A stretch of 30,153 bases of DNA, from positions 1 through 30,153 of the forward strand of contig UQWE01000005.1 in NCBI GenBank assembly GCA_900544655.1. The letters run 5' to 3'. The position numbers and the translations under genes are program-made. This document shows, piece after piece, positions 1-8,500 of this stretch. The number at the start of each line of letters is the position of its first letter. Positions within the stretch are counted from its first letter, which is position 1. The notes under the pieces were generated by a model that ran no database searches, was not told the origin of the DNA, and saw only the letters and a program-made list of their open reading frames with translations. Source of the stretch: an uncultured Coriobacteriaceae bacterium. Its GTDB lineage: Bacteria; Actinomycetota; Coriobacteriia; Coriobacteriales; Atopobiaceae.

Positions 1-1086
1 CTCTCTGAGACCGAGGGCTGCAAGGCCGACTTCACCGCGTTCGAGAACATCGACAAGGCTCCCGAGGAGCGCGAGCGTGGCATCACCATCTCCGTCGCTC
101 ACGTCGAGTACGAGACCCAGAGCCGTCACTACGCTCACGTCGACTGCCCGGGCCACGCTGACTACGTCAAGAACATGATTTCCGGTGCTGCCCAGATGGA
201 CGGCGCTATCCTGGTCATCGCTGCCACCGACGGCCCCATGGCTCAGACCCGCGAGCACATCCTTCTCGCCCGTCAGGTTGGCGTGCCCTACATCGTCGTC
301 TTCCTGAACAAGTGCGACATGGTCGACGATGACGAGCTTATCGACCTCGTCGAGATGGAGACCCGTGACCTCCTCTCCGAGTACGACTTCCCCGGCGACG
401 ACATCCCCGTCATCCGTGGCTCCGCTCTTGGCGCCCTCAACGGCGACCCGAAGTGGATGGACTCCGTCCGCGAGCTCATGAAGGCCGTCGACGAGTACAT
501 CCCGACGCCCGCCCGTGACAACGAGAAGCCGTTCCTGATGGCCATCGAGGACGTCATGACCATCTCCGGCCGTGGCACCGTCGCCACCGGTCGTGTCGAG
601 CGCGGCGAGCTCAAGCTCAACGAGCCGGTCGAGATTGTTGGCATCAAGCCGACGCAGAGCTCCGTCGTCACCGGTATCGAGATGTTCCGCAAGACCATGG
701 ACTTCTGCGAGTCCGGCGACAACGTGGGCCTGCTTCTCCGCGGCATCAAGCGCGAGGACATCGAGCGTGGCCAGGTCATCTGCAAGCCCGGTACCGTTAC
801 CCCGCACTCCAAGTTCACGGCTGAGGTCTACGTTCTGACCAAGGAGGAGGGCGGCCGTCACACCCCGTTCTTCACCAACTACCGTCCGCAGTTCTACTTC
901 CGCACCACGGACGTTACCGGCTCCATCGTCCTCCCCGAGGGCGTCGAGATGGCCATGCCGGGCGACCACGTCACCATCGAGGCTGACCTCATCCACGGCA
1001 TCGCCATGGAGGAGGGTGACCGCTTCGCTATCCGTGAGGGTGGTCACACCGTCGGCGATGGCCGTATCGCCACGATCATTGAGTAG
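1..1086 (+). CDS. tuf: Elongation factor Tu (5'-truncated by window edge)
   Basis: EF-Tu is the GTPase that carries aminoacyl-tRNA to the ribosomal A site. The frame is open from base 1 and reads 361 residues to a TAG. The first 35 or so residues, including the P-loop GHVDHGKT, lie off the window. Visible are the RGITIS switch region (about residue 26), the G3 motif DCPGH (48-52), the G4 motif NKCD (about 103-106) and GSAL, followed by beta-barrel domains 2 and 3 ending in [12 protein letters not shown]. An internal ATG at 175 is not the start, because conserved G-domain sequence continues upstream of it. It lies ahead of rpmG-secE-nusG, and no tuf copy sits between fusA and rpsJ. A terminator follows closely. 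Identity is certain. Confidence 0.98.
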   Translation, partial: LSETEGCKADFTAFENIDKAPEERERGITISVAHVEYETQSRHYAHVDCPGHADYVKNMISGAAQMDGAILVIAATDGPMAQTREHILLARQVGVPYIVVFLNKCDMVDDDELIDLVEMETRDLLSEYDFPGDDIPVIRGSALGALNGDPKWMDSVRELMKAVDEYIPTPARDNEKPFLMAIEDVMTISGRGTVATGRVERGELKLNEPVEIVGIKPTQSSVVTGIEMFRKTMDFCESGDNVGLLLRGIKREDIERGQVICKPGTVTPHSKFTAEVYVLTKEEGGRHTPFFTNYRPQFYFRTTDVTGSIVLPEGVEMAMPGDHVTIEADLIHGIAMEEGDRFAIREGGHTVGDGRIATIIE

Positions 1087-1111
1087 ATCTAGGTTTTCCT
1101 AGCAACTACTG

Positions 1112-1144
1112 GGCCCGGTGCCGCTTGGTGCCGGGCCTTTTCTT
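1112..1144 (+). terminator. Intrinsic terminator after tuf
   Basis: An 11-bp stem (1112-1122 with 1127-1137, core GGCCCGG/CCGGGCC, two G-T wobbles) has a GCTT loop and is followed by TTTTCTT. It separates tuf from rpmG. Confidence 0.85.
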
Positions 1145-1196
1145 GTGAAGGTTATGTCGAGACGAGAGATCTTTCTTCCGTTTCAGTCTCTTCGTG

Positions 1197-1226
1197 TTGA
1201 CAAACCCAATGACACACTGGTAACAT
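1197..1226 (+). promoter_or_regulatory. Sigma70-type promoter for rpmG-tRNA-Trp-secE-nusG
   Basis: TTGACA (1197-1202) and TAACAT (1221-1226) are separated by 18 nt, and a TG one base before the -10 gives an extended -10. It lies between the tuf terminator and rpmG. Predicted from sequence only. Confidence 0.7.
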
Positions 1227-1282
1227 TCTCGTTCGCGCCATGGCTGAGACAGTCTTGGCCATGACCCATCAGGAGGAAAGCA

Positions 1283-1432
1283 ATGCGTACCATGGTTACC
1301 CTCGCCTGCACTGAGTGCAAGCGCCGCAATTACACCACGGACAAGAACAAGCAGAACAATCCTGAGCGCATGGAGCTCAAGAAGTACTGCCCGTGGTGCC
1401 GCAAGCACACCCTGCACAAGGAGACCCGCTAG
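1283..1432 (+). CDS. rpmG: 50S ribosomal protein L33 (zinc-binding type)
   Basis: L33 is a small protein of the large ribosomal subunit near the E site. The 49-residue product starts [12 protein letters not shown] and has two CxxC pairs, CTEC (residues 9-12) and CPWC (36-39), so it is the zinc-ribbon (C+) form rather than the zinc-independent paralog made under zinc limitation. AGGAGG at 1271-1276 sits 6 nt before the ATG, which fixes the start. It is followed after 15 nt by tRNA-Trp, a common arrangement upstream of secE. Length is normal for the family. Confidence 0.96.
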   Translation: MRTMVTLACTECKRRNYTTDKNKQNNPERMELKKYCPWCRKHTLHKETR

Positions 1433-1447
1433 TCTCCAACACCCCAC

Positions 1448-1523
1448 AGGCCAGTAGCTCCAATGGTAGAGCGGCGGTCTCCAAAACCGTTTGTTGTGGG
1501 TTCGAGTCCTACCTGGCCTGCCA
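1448..1523 (+). tRNA. trnW: tRNA-Trp (anticodon CCA)
   Basis: A full cloverleaf is visible. The acceptor AGGCCAG (1448-1454) pairs with CTGGCCT (1513-1519), followed by discriminator G and an encoded CCA (1521-1523). The anticodon stem 1474-1478/1486-1490 holds loop CTCCAAA with anticodon CCA at 1481-1483. The T-loop GTTCGAGTC is present. It reads UGG (Trp). Its position between rpmG and secE suggests co-transcription and processing. Confidence 0.97.
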
Positions 1524-1531
1524 GCAACCTC

Positions 1532-1562
1532 ACCGGTCTCCCATTGGGGGAGGCCGGTTTCT
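1532..1562 (+). terminator. Hairpin/terminator between tRNA-Trp and secE
   Basis: An 11-bp stem (1532-1542 with 1548-1558, one G-T pair) and 5-nt loop are followed by a short T stretch (TTTCT). The weak U-tail and the lack of an obvious promoter before secE suggest partial termination or a processing signal rather than a full stop. Confidence 0.55.
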
Positions 1563-1596
1563 ATGATTGTACGAAGCCCGCCCGAAGGGAATGAGC

Positions 1597-1956
1597 ATGT
1601 CCAACAAGGACCGCCATAAGAGGAGTGTGCGCAAGGCGCGTGCCGCCGAGCGCAGGGAGCTCGAGGAGAAGCACGCCATTTCCTCGGCCAATGGCTCCAA
1701 GAAGGCAACTCCGGCACCTGTTAAGGCTCAGGCCAAGAAGAGCGAGCCCAAGAAGGTCGGCTTTTTCCGCCGCATTAAGAATTGGTTCAAGGATGTCAAG
1801 ACCGAGATGGGTCGCGTCACCTGGCCGTCAAAGTCTGAGCTCAAGAACTATTCCGTCGCGGTCATTGCCATGCTCGTCGTTTTCGGCGTCGCTGTTTGGC
1901 TTGTTGACACTGGTGTCGTTGCCGCTCTCATCGGCTTTACCGGACTGAGGGGTTAA
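1597..1956 (+). CDS. secE: Preprotein translocase subunit SecE
   Basis: SecE clamps SecY in the protein-conducting channel of the inner membrane. The 119-residue product has a long, basic, Ala/Lys-rich N-terminal region (residues 1-55), an amphipathic segment (56-72, FFRRIKNWFKDVK), the hallmark VTWPSK motif (74-79) and one transmembrane helix (about 85-112). The extended N-terminus is longer than in minimal SecE proteins but usual in Actinomycetota. The start is placed at the second of two close ATGs, because the AAGGGA ribosome site (1585-1590) is 6 nt from it and touches the ATG at 1591. nusG follows after 4 nt, so the pair is co-translated. Confidence 0.93.
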   Translation: MSNKDRHKRSVRKARAAERRELEEKHAISSANGSKKATPAPVKAQAKKSEPKKVGFFRRIKNWFKDVKTEMGRVTWPSKSELKNYSVAVIAMLVVFGVAVWLVDTGVVAALIGFTGLRG

Positions 1957-1960
1957 GACT

Positions 1961-2506
1961 ATGGCGAAGCGTTGGTATGTCGTTCACACCTACTCTGGCT
2001 ATGAGAACAAGGTTAAGAACGACCTTGAGCACCGCATCGAGACCTACGGCCTCGAGAACGTCGTCGTCGACATCAAGATCCCGACCGAAGAGGTCACTGA
2101 GATCAAGGACGGCGGCAAGCGTGAGACGAAGGAGAGCAAGGTTTTCCCGGGCTATGTTCTCGTTCGCATGGAGATGGACGACAACTCGTGGTCCGTCGTT
2201 CGCAACACCCCTGGAGTAACTGGTTTCGTAGGCATTGACGGCAAGCCTGCCCCGCTTTCCCGCGAGGAGTTCAACAAGATCATGCGCCGTAGTACGCCTC
2301 GTGCGGGGACTCCGGTGCCGCACCGCACCGCGACTAACCTCGAGCCCGGCATGACCGTTCGCGTGCTCTCTGGCCCCCTTGCTGACTTTGACGCTCAGGT
2401 CACCGAGGTCAACGCCGAGGCCGGCAAGGTCAAGGTCGTCATGATGATCTTTGGTCGCGAGACGCCCGCTGAGCTTACGCTCGACCAGGTCAGCGTCATC
2501 GCCTAA
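1961..2506 (+). CDS. nusG: Transcription termination/antitermination factor NusG
   Basis: NusG binds RNA polymerase and links it to Rho or to ribosomal protein S10. The 181-residue protein opens with the NGN domain (RWYVVHTYSGYENKVKNDL, residues 4-22), including FPGYVLVRM and the NTPGVTGFVG segment, and ends with a KOW domain (about 125-181, MTVRVLSGPLADFDAQV). Length is normal, and there is no large insertion between domains as in some actinobacterial NusG proteins. It sits 4 nt after secE, the classical secE-nusG pair upstream of the L11 genes. Confidence 0.97.
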   Translation: MAKRWYVVHTYSGYENKVKNDLEHRIETYGLENVVVDIKIPTEEVTEIKDGGKRETKESKVFPGYVLVRMEMDDNSWSVVRNTPGVTGFVGIDGKPAPLSREEFNKIMRRSTPRAGTPVPHRTATNLEPGMTVRVLSGPLADFDAQVTEVNAEAGKVKVVMMIFGRETPAELTLDQVSVIA

Positions 2507-2518
2507 GACTGGCAATCC

Positions 2519-2558
2519 CGCGGGCCTCTTTCGGTGAGGAAAGCTTCTGAGGGCCGCG
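2519..2558 (+). promoter_or_regulatory. Hairpin in the nusG-rplK spacer
   Basis: CGCGGGCCTC (2519-2528) pairs, with one mismatch, with GAGGGCCGCG (2549-2558). CTTTC/GAAAG continues the stem inward. No T-run follows, so it is not a typical terminator. It could be a leader or processing element for rplK-rplA; L1 is known to repress L11 operons through leader binding, but I cannot match a specific L1 site. Confidence 0.35.
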
Positions 2559-2605
2559 CTAGATAGTTCGCTTCTTACACGTAAAACAATCAGGAAGGTA
2601 TGACC

Positions 2606-3034
2606 ATGGCTGAGAAGAAGGTTGTTAACTTCATCAAGCTCCAGATTCCTGCCGGCGCTGCTAACCCCGCGCCCCCGATCGGCCCGGCCCTCGGTGCCGC
2701 CCAGGTCAATATCATGCAGTTCTGCCAGGCGTTCAACGCCGCCACGGCAGACAAGAAGGGTGACGTCATCCCCGTTGAGATCAGCGTCTACGAGGATCGC
2801 TCCTTCACCTTCATTTGTAAGACCCCGCCTGCGGCTCACCTGATTAAGAAGGCCCTCGGTCTCAAGAGCGGCTCTGGCGTTCCCCAGCGCGACAAGGTTG
2901 GCCAGCTTACCCAGGAGCAGCTCACCCAGATCGCTGAGACCAAGATGCCGGATCTTAACGCCAACGACATCGAGGCCGCCAAGAAGATCATCGCTGGCAC
3001 CGCTCGTTCCATGGGCGTCACCATCGCCGAGTAG
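2606..3034 (+). CDS. rplK: 50S ribosomal protein L11
   Basis: L11 forms the base of the stalk/GTPase-associated centre with 23S rRNA. The 142-residue product has the proline-rich N-terminal linker ([16 protein letters not shown], residues about 14-29) that binds near thiostrepton, and a C-terminal RNA-binding domain ending in [10 protein letters not shown]. An ATG also occurs at 2600, but AGGAAGG (2592-2598) abuts it and is 7 nt from 2606, and MAEKK is the usual start. The gene is paired with rplA after a 148-nt spacer. Confidence 0.96.
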   Translation: MAEKKVVNFIKLQIPAGAANPAPPIGPALGAAQVNIMQFCQAFNAATADKKGDVIPVEISVYEDRSFTFICKTPPAAHLIKKALGLKSGSGVPQRDKVGQLTQEQLTQIAETKMPDLNANDIEAAKKIIAGTARSMGVTIAE

Positions 3035-3120
3035 TTTTTCGCTTTGCCTTGCCTGCTCTCGGGCGAGGCTTTGCCCTAACAGGGCACCTAGGTAACCTGC
3101 CGGCGCAAGTCGGCTCAAGC

Positions 3121-3136
3121 GCGGTCTTGAGACCGC
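3121..3136 (+). promoter_or_regulatory. Small hairpin in the rplK-rplA spacer
   Basis: GCGGTC (3121-3126) and GACCGC (3131-3136) form a perfect 6-bp stem with loop TTGA, about 45 nt before the rplA start. No T-run follows. It may be a control or processing element; function unknown. Confidence 0.3.
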
Positions 3137-3182
3137 ACGATGTGGGAGGGCGCTAGCCCGTTGACCACATGGAGGAAAGAAC

Positions 3183-3890
3183 ATGTCTAAGCACGGTAAG
3201 AAGTACGCTGCCGCCGCCGCCAAGGTTGAGACCGGCAAGCTCTACACCCCGAAGGCCGCCGCGGAGCTCGTCAAGGAGATCTCCTTTGCCGGCTTCGACG
3301 AGACCATCGAGGCCACCTTCCGCCTCGGCGTCGACACCCGCAAGGCTGACCAGAACATCCGTGGCTCCATCGCCCTGCCCCACGGCACCGGCAAGTCCGT
3401 CCGCGTTGCCGTCTTCGCCGAGGGCGAGCAGGCTCGTGCCGCCGAGGAGGCCGGCGCCGACATCGTTGGCTCCGACGACCTCGTCGCCCAGGTTCAGGCT
3501 GGCAACATCGACTTCGACGCTGCAATCGCCACCCCGCCGATGATGGCCAAGGTCGGTCGTCTCGGTAAGGTCCTCGGCCCTCGCGGCCTCATGCCGAACC
3601 CCAAGCTTGGCACCGTCACCATGGACGTCGCCAAGATGGTCGGCGAGCTCAAGGCCGGTCGTGTCGAGTATCGCGCTGACCGCTACGGCATCTGCCACGT
3701 CCCGGTGGGCCGCGTGTCCTTCCCGGTCGAGCAGATCGTCGAGAACTACGGCGCTCTCTACACCGAGATTCTCCGCGTGAAGCCCGCCACCGCCAAGGGT
3801 AAGTACGTTAAGTCCATCGCCCTTGCATCCACCATGGGCCCTGGCGTCAAGGTAGACTCTTCCGTCACCCGCGCCTTCCTCGAGGCCTAA
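3183..3890 (+). CDS. rplA: 50S ribosomal protein L1
   Basis: L1 forms the mobile L1 stalk that guides deacylated tRNA out of the E site, and in many bacteria represses its own operon. The 235-residue protein has the L1 signature segments: [20 protein letters not shown], the [12 protein letters not shown] loop (about 60-71) and the [16 protein letters not shown] segment. Length is normal. The start ATG follows GGAGG (3171-3175) with [11 protein letters not shown], typical of L1. Downstream is a 298-nt leader region before rplJ. Confidence 0.96.
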   Translation: MSKHGKKYAAAAAKVETGKLYTPKAAAELVKEISFAGFDETIEATFRLGVDTRKADQNIRGSIALPHGTGKSVRVAVFAEGEQARAAEEAGADIVGSDDLVAQVQAGNIDFDAAIATPPMMAKVGRLGKVLGPRGLMPNPKLGTVTMDVAKMVGELKAGRVEYRADRYGICHVPVGRVSFPVEQIVENYGALYTEILRVKPATAKGKYVKSIALASTMGPGVKVDSSVTRAFLEA

Positions 3891-3942
3891 ACCTCATCTA
3901 ATGTGCGCCGCATAATCGGCGTTTAGGAGATTTGAATTTGAT

Positions 3943-3973
3943 GCAGCCGCTTGACTCTTAGTCAGGCGGCTGC
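3943..3973 (+). promoter_or_regulatory. Strong hairpin between rplA and rplJ
   Basis: A 14-bp stem with a single G-T pair, built from GCAGCCGC...GCGGCTGC outside and TGACT...AGTCA inside, has a CTT loop. Only AATCATATT follows, so it is a weak terminator at best. A TTGACT inside the stem (3951-3956) lies 17 nt before TGCAATCAT, so a weak promoter for the L10 leader cannot be excluded. Confidence 0.5.
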
Positions 3974-4000
3974 AATCATATTGACTGTTCAGCACATAGC

Positions 4001-4070
4001 ACGTCCGCTGCCAGAGACAGCCGGTGCCCAATCGGGCCTAAGGGGATAGTCCCGCCTGCCGAGGTGGTCC
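4001..4070 (+). promoter_or_regulatory. Ribosomal protein L10 leader RNA
   Basis: The spacer before rplJ carries the two conserved parts of the L10-leader family: AGAGACAGCCGG (4013-4024) and CCTGCCGAGG (4055-4064). CAGCCGG can pair with CCGCCTG with one mismatch, enclosing two small hairpins (GCCC/GGGC and GGG/CCC). In other bacteria the L10(L12)4 complex binds this structure and represses rplJ-rplL. Identification is by motif recall and position. Confidence 0.75.
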
Positions 4071-4088
4071 AACGAGTGAAACTCTTGT

Positions 4089-4125
4089 GACCCCGTCTGA
4101 CCAAGCGCCGGCGGGGTCCTTTGTT
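4089..4125 (+). terminator. Attenuator in the rplJ leader
   Basis: GACCCCG (4089-4095) pairs with CGGGGTC (4112-4118), followed by CTTTGTT. Placed right after the L10 leader, it fits premature termination controlled by L10 binding. Confidence 0.65.
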
Positions 4126-4127
4126 CT

Positions 4128-4181
4128 CCTCGAGCGAAGTCCCGCCTACTGGCGAGACGTGCGCGTTCGCTCGAGGGGAGG
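4128..4181 (+). promoter_or_regulatory. Hairpin overlapping the rplJ ribosome-binding site
   Basis: CCTCGAGCGAA (4128-4138) is perfectly complementary to TTCGCTCGAGG (4166-4176). The 3' arm runs into the rplJ Shine-Dalgarno GGGGAGG (4175-4181), so this 11-bp stem may limit translation as a second layer of control. Inference from sequence only. Confidence 0.5.
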
Positions 4182-4188
4182 TGCAACT

Positions 4189-4707
4189 ATGCCAGCCCAG
4201 TCCAAGATCGATATGCTCGAGAAGGTCAACAAGTCCCTGGAGGCTTCCAGCGGCCTGTTCGTCATCGACTATCGCGGCCTCTCCGTCAAGGAGTCGCAGG
4301 AGCTTCGTCACGCTCTTCGTGAGGCGGGCGCGGAGATGAAGGTCTACAAGAACAACATCGTCCGTCTCGCGCTCAAGAACGCCGACATGCCCGCGATCGA
4401 TGACTGCCTCAAAGGTACCGTCGCCTGCGTGTTCTACGAGAGCGACCCTGCCGCCGCTGCCAAGGCCATCAAGGAGACCTCCAAGAAGCTCAATAAGATT
4501 GAGTTCCGTGGTGGTATCACCGATGGTCAGGTCGTCTCCGCTGAGGAGGTCATCGCTATCGCTGACCTTCCCTCCAAGGAGCAGCTCCTCGGCCAGATCG
4601 CCGGTCTCATCAACGGTTTCGCGCGCGACATCGCCGTGTGCGTCAACGGTGTTTCCTCCGGTCTCGCCCGCTCGATCCAGCAGGTTTCCGAGCAGAAGGT
4701 TGCCTAG
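4189..4707 (+). CDS. rplJ: 50S ribosomal protein L10
   Basis: L10 anchors L7/L12 dimers to 23S rRNA as the stalk base. The 172-residue protein shows the family N-terminal domain (SGLFVIDYRGLSVKESQELR, residues about 21-40, and VYKNNIVRLALK) and a C-terminal helix (about 135-172) that would carry the L12 dimers. The frame is open upstream, but MPAQSKIDMLEK with GGGGAGG 7 nt before it is clearly the start. It is followed by rplL after 96 nt, with the leader RNA and attenuator upstream. Confidence 0.96.
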   Translation: MPAQSKIDMLEKVNKSLEASSGLFVIDYRGLSVKESQELRHALREAGAEMKVYKNNIVRLALKNADMPAIDDCLKGTVACVFYESDPAAAAKAIKETSKKLNKIEFRGGITDGQVVSAEEVIAIADLPSKEQLLGQIAGLINGFARDIAVCVNGVSSGLARSIQQVSEQKVA

Positions 4708-4713
4708 GCAGAC

Positions 4714-4730
4714 TTGCGGCCTAGCCGCAA
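4714..4730 (+). promoter_or_regulatory. Small hairpin in the rplJ-rplL spacer
   Basis: TTGCGGC (4714-4720) and GCCGCAA (4724-4730) form a perfect 7-bp stem around CTA. There is no T-run. It may be a partial terminator or processing site setting the L10:L12 ratio. Confidence 0.4.
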
Positions 4731-4803
4731 CCCGTAGGCGCAATCGCGTCTCGAATCAGACTAACCTCATGCAAGCCGCATGAGCCACGAAAGGAATTTA
4801 GCT

Positions 4804-5181
4804 ATGGCTAAGCTCACCACCGATGAGATCATCGACGCCCTTAAGGAAATGACCCTTCTCGAGGCTTCCGAGCTCGTCAAGGCCATCGAGGAGACCTTCG
4901 GCGTCTCCGCTGCCGCCCCCGCCGCCGTCGTCGCCGGCCCGGCTGCTGCCGCTGAGCAGGCCGAGGAGAAGACCAACTTCGACGTCGTTCTCGAGGGCTT
5001 CGGCGACAACAAGATCGCCGTCATCAAGGTCGTCCGCGAGCTCACCAGCCTTGGCCTGAAGGAGGCCAAGGAGGTCGTCGAGTCCGCCCCCAAGGCCGTC
5101 CTCGAGGGCGCCAAGAAGGAGGACGCCGAGGCTGCCAAGGAGAAGCTCGAGGCTGCCGGCGCTGCCGTCTCCCTTAAGTAA
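4804..5181 (+). CDS. rplL: 50S ribosomal protein L7/L12
   Basis: L7/L12 is the multi-copy stalk protein that recruits EF-Tu, EF-G and other GTPases. The 125-residue acidic protein has an N-terminal dimerization domain ([20 protein letters not shown]), an Ala/Pro/Val hinge (about 37-56) and the C-terminal globular domain with the factor-binding segment [20 protein letters not shown]. Length is typical. The start is at ATG 4804, preceded by AAAGGAA. A strong terminator follows, so the stalk genes are separated from rpoBC. Confidence 0.97.
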   Translation: MAKLTTDEIIDALKEMTLLEASELVKAIEETFGVSAAAPAAVVAGPAAAAEQAEEKTNFDVVLEGFGDNKIAVIKVVRELTSLGLKEAKEVVESAPKAVLEGAKKEDAEAAKEKLEAAGAAVSLK

Positions 5182-5187
5182 CTTCTT

Positions 5188-5234
5188 GCAGGCTTGATGC
5201 CTGCGGCATAGGTTCGAACCAGGTTCGAGCTATG
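5188..5234 (+). promoter_or_regulatory. Two tandem hairpins downstream of rplL
   Basis: GCAGGC/GCCTGC (5188-5193/5199-5204) is followed by an imperfect stem, CATAG...TTCGAAC with GTTCGAGCTATG (5207-5234). They lie between the rplL stop and the main terminator and may protect the 3' end or act in processing. Confidence 0.35.
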
Positions 5235-5245
5235 AGTCAGTTACG

Positions 5246-5286
5246 TAGCCCCGCATCGAGAAATCGGTGCGGGGCTATTTCTGTTT
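5246..5286 (+). terminator. Intrinsic terminator after rplL
   Basis: A 14-bp stem (5246-5259 with 5264-5277, core TAGCCCCGCA/TGCGGGGCTA) has a GAAA loop and is followed by TTTCTGTTT. Very clear. Confidence 0.9.
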
Positions 5287-5510
5287 ACAGCCGTTCTGCC
5301 AGCATGAGAGGCTATCGATGAGTGCAGCGGGTGGCCGCGGCGGAAGCGAGAGAGAAGTTGCCAAGAGGTAGCGCACGGCACCTGAGCGATCAAGTGGGCA
5401 ACCGTTCACAGCCCCTTCATAACCTAAGGTCACTGATAATGGCAATGGTGCTGGAAACAGCTAAAGAGCGACAAAATAGTTGAAAAAAATAACGAAGTCA
5501 AGACTGTTCA
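5287..5510. other. Gene-free spacer upstream of the rpoB promoter
   Basis: I see no convincing coding frame or recognised RNA here. The 3' part (about 5440-5500) is unusually A-rich for this window, with an A-run at 5483-5488, as expected just upstream of a strong promoter (UP-element-like). Confidence 0.4.
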
Positions 5511-5539
5511 TTGACGAAAGACTTGAGGTTCGTTAGATT
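5511..5539 (+). promoter_or_regulatory. Sigma70-type promoter for rpoBC
   Basis: TTGACG (5511-5516) is followed after 17 nt by TAGATT (5534-5539), about 50 nt before the rpoB start. It lies downstream of the rplL terminator and an A-rich segment, so rpoBC appears to have its own promoter separate from rplJL. Confidence 0.75.
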
Positions 5540-5591
5540 ATTAGGTTGCGACAACTGCCGCCATATGCCATGTTGAAGGAGGAAATGCCTG

Positions 5592-8500
5592 GTGCGTACC
5601 GCTAAGTCTACTACCACCTCCGCAGTCAAGCACGATCGCGTGAGCTTTTCCAAGATCGCTCCCGCGATGGAGCTCCCCAACCTGATTAGGATCCAGAAGG
5701 AGTCGTTCGAGCGCTTCATGACTGATGGTCTTGCCGAGGCTTTTGCCGAGGCTTCGCCCATCGAGAACAGCGCCGGCACGATGGAGATCACCTTCAGCGA
5801 GCACCAGTTTGGTGACCCAGCCAACACGATCGCCGAGTGCCGCGCCAAGGATATGTCGTATCAGGCCCCGCTCCTGGTCGACGTCCGCTTCGTTAACAAG
5901 GAGACCGGCGAGATCAAGGAGCAGCTCGTCTTCATGGGTGACTTCCCCCTGATGACCGAGCGTGGCACCTTCATCATCAATGGCACTGAGCGTGTCGTCG
6001 TCTCGCAGCTCGTCCGCTCGCCGGGCGTGTACTTTGCTGCCGAGATGGACAACGGCGTCCAGGTTCACCGCGTCCAGTTCATTCCTGCCCGCGGCGCGTG
6101 GCTCGAGTTCGAGGTCGACAAGCGCGGTCAGCTCGTCGTCTCCATTGACCGCAAGCGTCGTCAGAGCGCCACGATGTTCCTTCGTGCCCTCGGCATCGCC
6201 GAGAGCGACGAGGAGATCATCAACCTCCTCGGCGATTCTGAGATCGTGCGCTCCACGCTCGACCGCGACGTCGCCCAGACCCGTGAGGACGCCCTCATTG
6301 AGATTTACAAGCGTCAGCGTCCCGGCGAGCCGCCCACCGTCGACTCCGCCCGCAGCCTGCTCGACGGCCTGTACTTCAACGCTCAACGCTATGACCTCGC
6401 GAAGGTCGGTCGTTACAAGATCAATAAGAAGCTCGGCATCGACGTCGACGCCTCCGAGTCCGTTCTTACGGCCGAGGACCTCGTCTGCGCCCTTCGCTAT
6501 CTCCTGGCCCTCCACGCCGGCGATCCCACCAAGAAGGTCGACGACATCGATCACTTCGGTAACCGTCGCGTCCGTACCGTGGGTGAGCTCGTTGCGAACC
6601 AGTTCCGCATCGGCATGAGCCGTATGGAGCGCGTCGTCCGCGAGCGCATGGCTGCCCAGGACGCCGATGACATCACGCCGCAGAGCCTGATCAACATCCG
6701 CCCGATCGTGGCTGCCATCAAGGAGTTCTTCGGCTCCTCGCAGCTCTCTCAGTTCATGGATCAGTCCAACCCGCTGGCTGGCCTGACCCACAAGCGTCGT
6801 CTCTCGGCCCTCGGCCCGGGCGGCCTCGCCGGCCACAAGTCCGGCTCCAGCCGTCGTACCAACGTCCCGACCGCCGTCCGCGACGTCCACAACTCGCACT
6901 ATGCTCGTATGTGCCCCATCGAGACCCCCGAAGGCCCGAACATCGGCCTTATCGGCTCGCTGGCGCTCTACGCTCACGTCAACGACTTCGGATTCATCGA
7001 GGCCCCGTATCGCAGGGTCGTCGACGGTAAGGTCACCGATCAGATCGACTGGATGACCGCAGACGAGGAAGAGGATCACGTCATCGCGCCGGCGAACACG
7101 CCGATTGACCCGAAGGACGGCTCCTTCATCGCTGTTGACGAGGACGGCAACCTCTACAACCCCAAGCGCGTCGTCGCCCGTACCCGCGACTTCGACGGCT
7201 CCTTCGGCGCCCCTGCCGAGTGCCCCGTCTCCGAGGTCGACTACATGGACGTCTCGCCGCGCCAGCTTCTCTCCGTGGCCGCCACGCTCATTCCGTTCCT
7301 CGAGCACGACGACGCGAAGCGTACCCTCATGGGCGCTAACATGCAGCGCCAGGCCGTGCCTCTGATTCACGCCCACGCGCCGTACGTCGGCACTGGCATG
7401 GAGGCTCGCGCCGCCCTCGATTCCGGCGACGTCATCGCCGCCGAGTTCGACGGCACCGTTCTCGAGGCAGACGCGGCGCACATCGTCGTCGAGGGCCCAA
7501 AGGGTCCCGTGACGTACGACCTCCCGAAGTACCAGCGCTCTAACCAGAGCACGTGCATCAATCACCGCCCGATCGTCCGCGCCGGCGAGACGGTCAAGGC
7601 CGGCCAGCCCCTCGCTGACGGCCCCTCGATCGACCACTCCGAGCTCGCTCTCGGCGCGAACCTCACCGTGGCCTACATGCCGTGGGAAGGCTACAACTAC
7701 GAGGACGGCATCGTCGTCTCCGAGCGCGTTGTCCAGAATGACCTGCTCACCTCGGTGAACATCTCCCGTCATGAGATTGACGCCCGTGACACCAAGCTCG
7801 GCCCCGAGGAGATCACCCGCGAGATCCCGAATCTGGGCGAGGACATGCTCGCCAACCTCGACGATGACGGCATCATCCGCATCGGCGCCGAGGTCGGGCC
7901 TGGCGACATTCTCGTCGGCAAGGTCACGCCCAAGGGCGAGACGGCTCTCACCTCTGAGGAGCGCTTGCTCCGCGCCATCTTCGGCGCCAAGGCACACGAC
8001 GTCCGCGACACCTCGCTGAAGATGCCTCACGGCGCTTACGGCCGCGTTGTTGACGTCGTCCGTTTCAGCCGCGAGGCTGGCGACGACCTCCCGCCGGGAG
8101 TCAACGAGCTCGTCCGCGTGTTCGTCGCTCAGCGCCGTAAGATCCAGCAGGGCGATAAGATCGCCGGCCGTCACGGCAACAAGGGTGTCGTCTGCCGCGT
8201 CCTGCCGGTCGAGGACATGCCCTACATGGCCGACGGCACGCCCGTCGACGTCCTGCTCGACCCGCTGGGCGTTCCGTCCCGTATGAACGTCGGCCAGCTG
8301 CTCGAGTGCCACCTCGGCTGGGCTGCCGCCAATGGCTGGGACATGGAGGACGCCAATTCAGACAAGTACATCCCCGGCCCGATTCCCGTTGCGACTCCGG
8401 TCTTCGACGGCGCCACGGCCGACGAGGTCGCCGAGGCCATTCGTCGTACCAACATCAACCTGGTGAACCGTGCCCGCGAGCGCTTTGGCGACCACATGGA

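Noticed and set aside
1567..1596. TTG start giving a 129-residue SecE
   Set aside because: No ribosome site precedes it and it lies in the hairpin tail; AAGGGA fits ATG 1597.
5585..5605. Six-codon frame starting at ATG 5585 before the rpoB GTG
   Set aside because: The ATG is only 2 nt from AGGAGG, too close for initiation, while GTG 5592 is at the right distance and begins conserved RpoB sequence.
6762..6764. Ser instead of Asn at the position of E. coli N518 in the rifampicin region (DQSNPL)
   Set aside because: This position varies naturally among bacteria and the key D516, H526 and S531 equivalents are wild type, so it is not evidence of rifampicin resistance.
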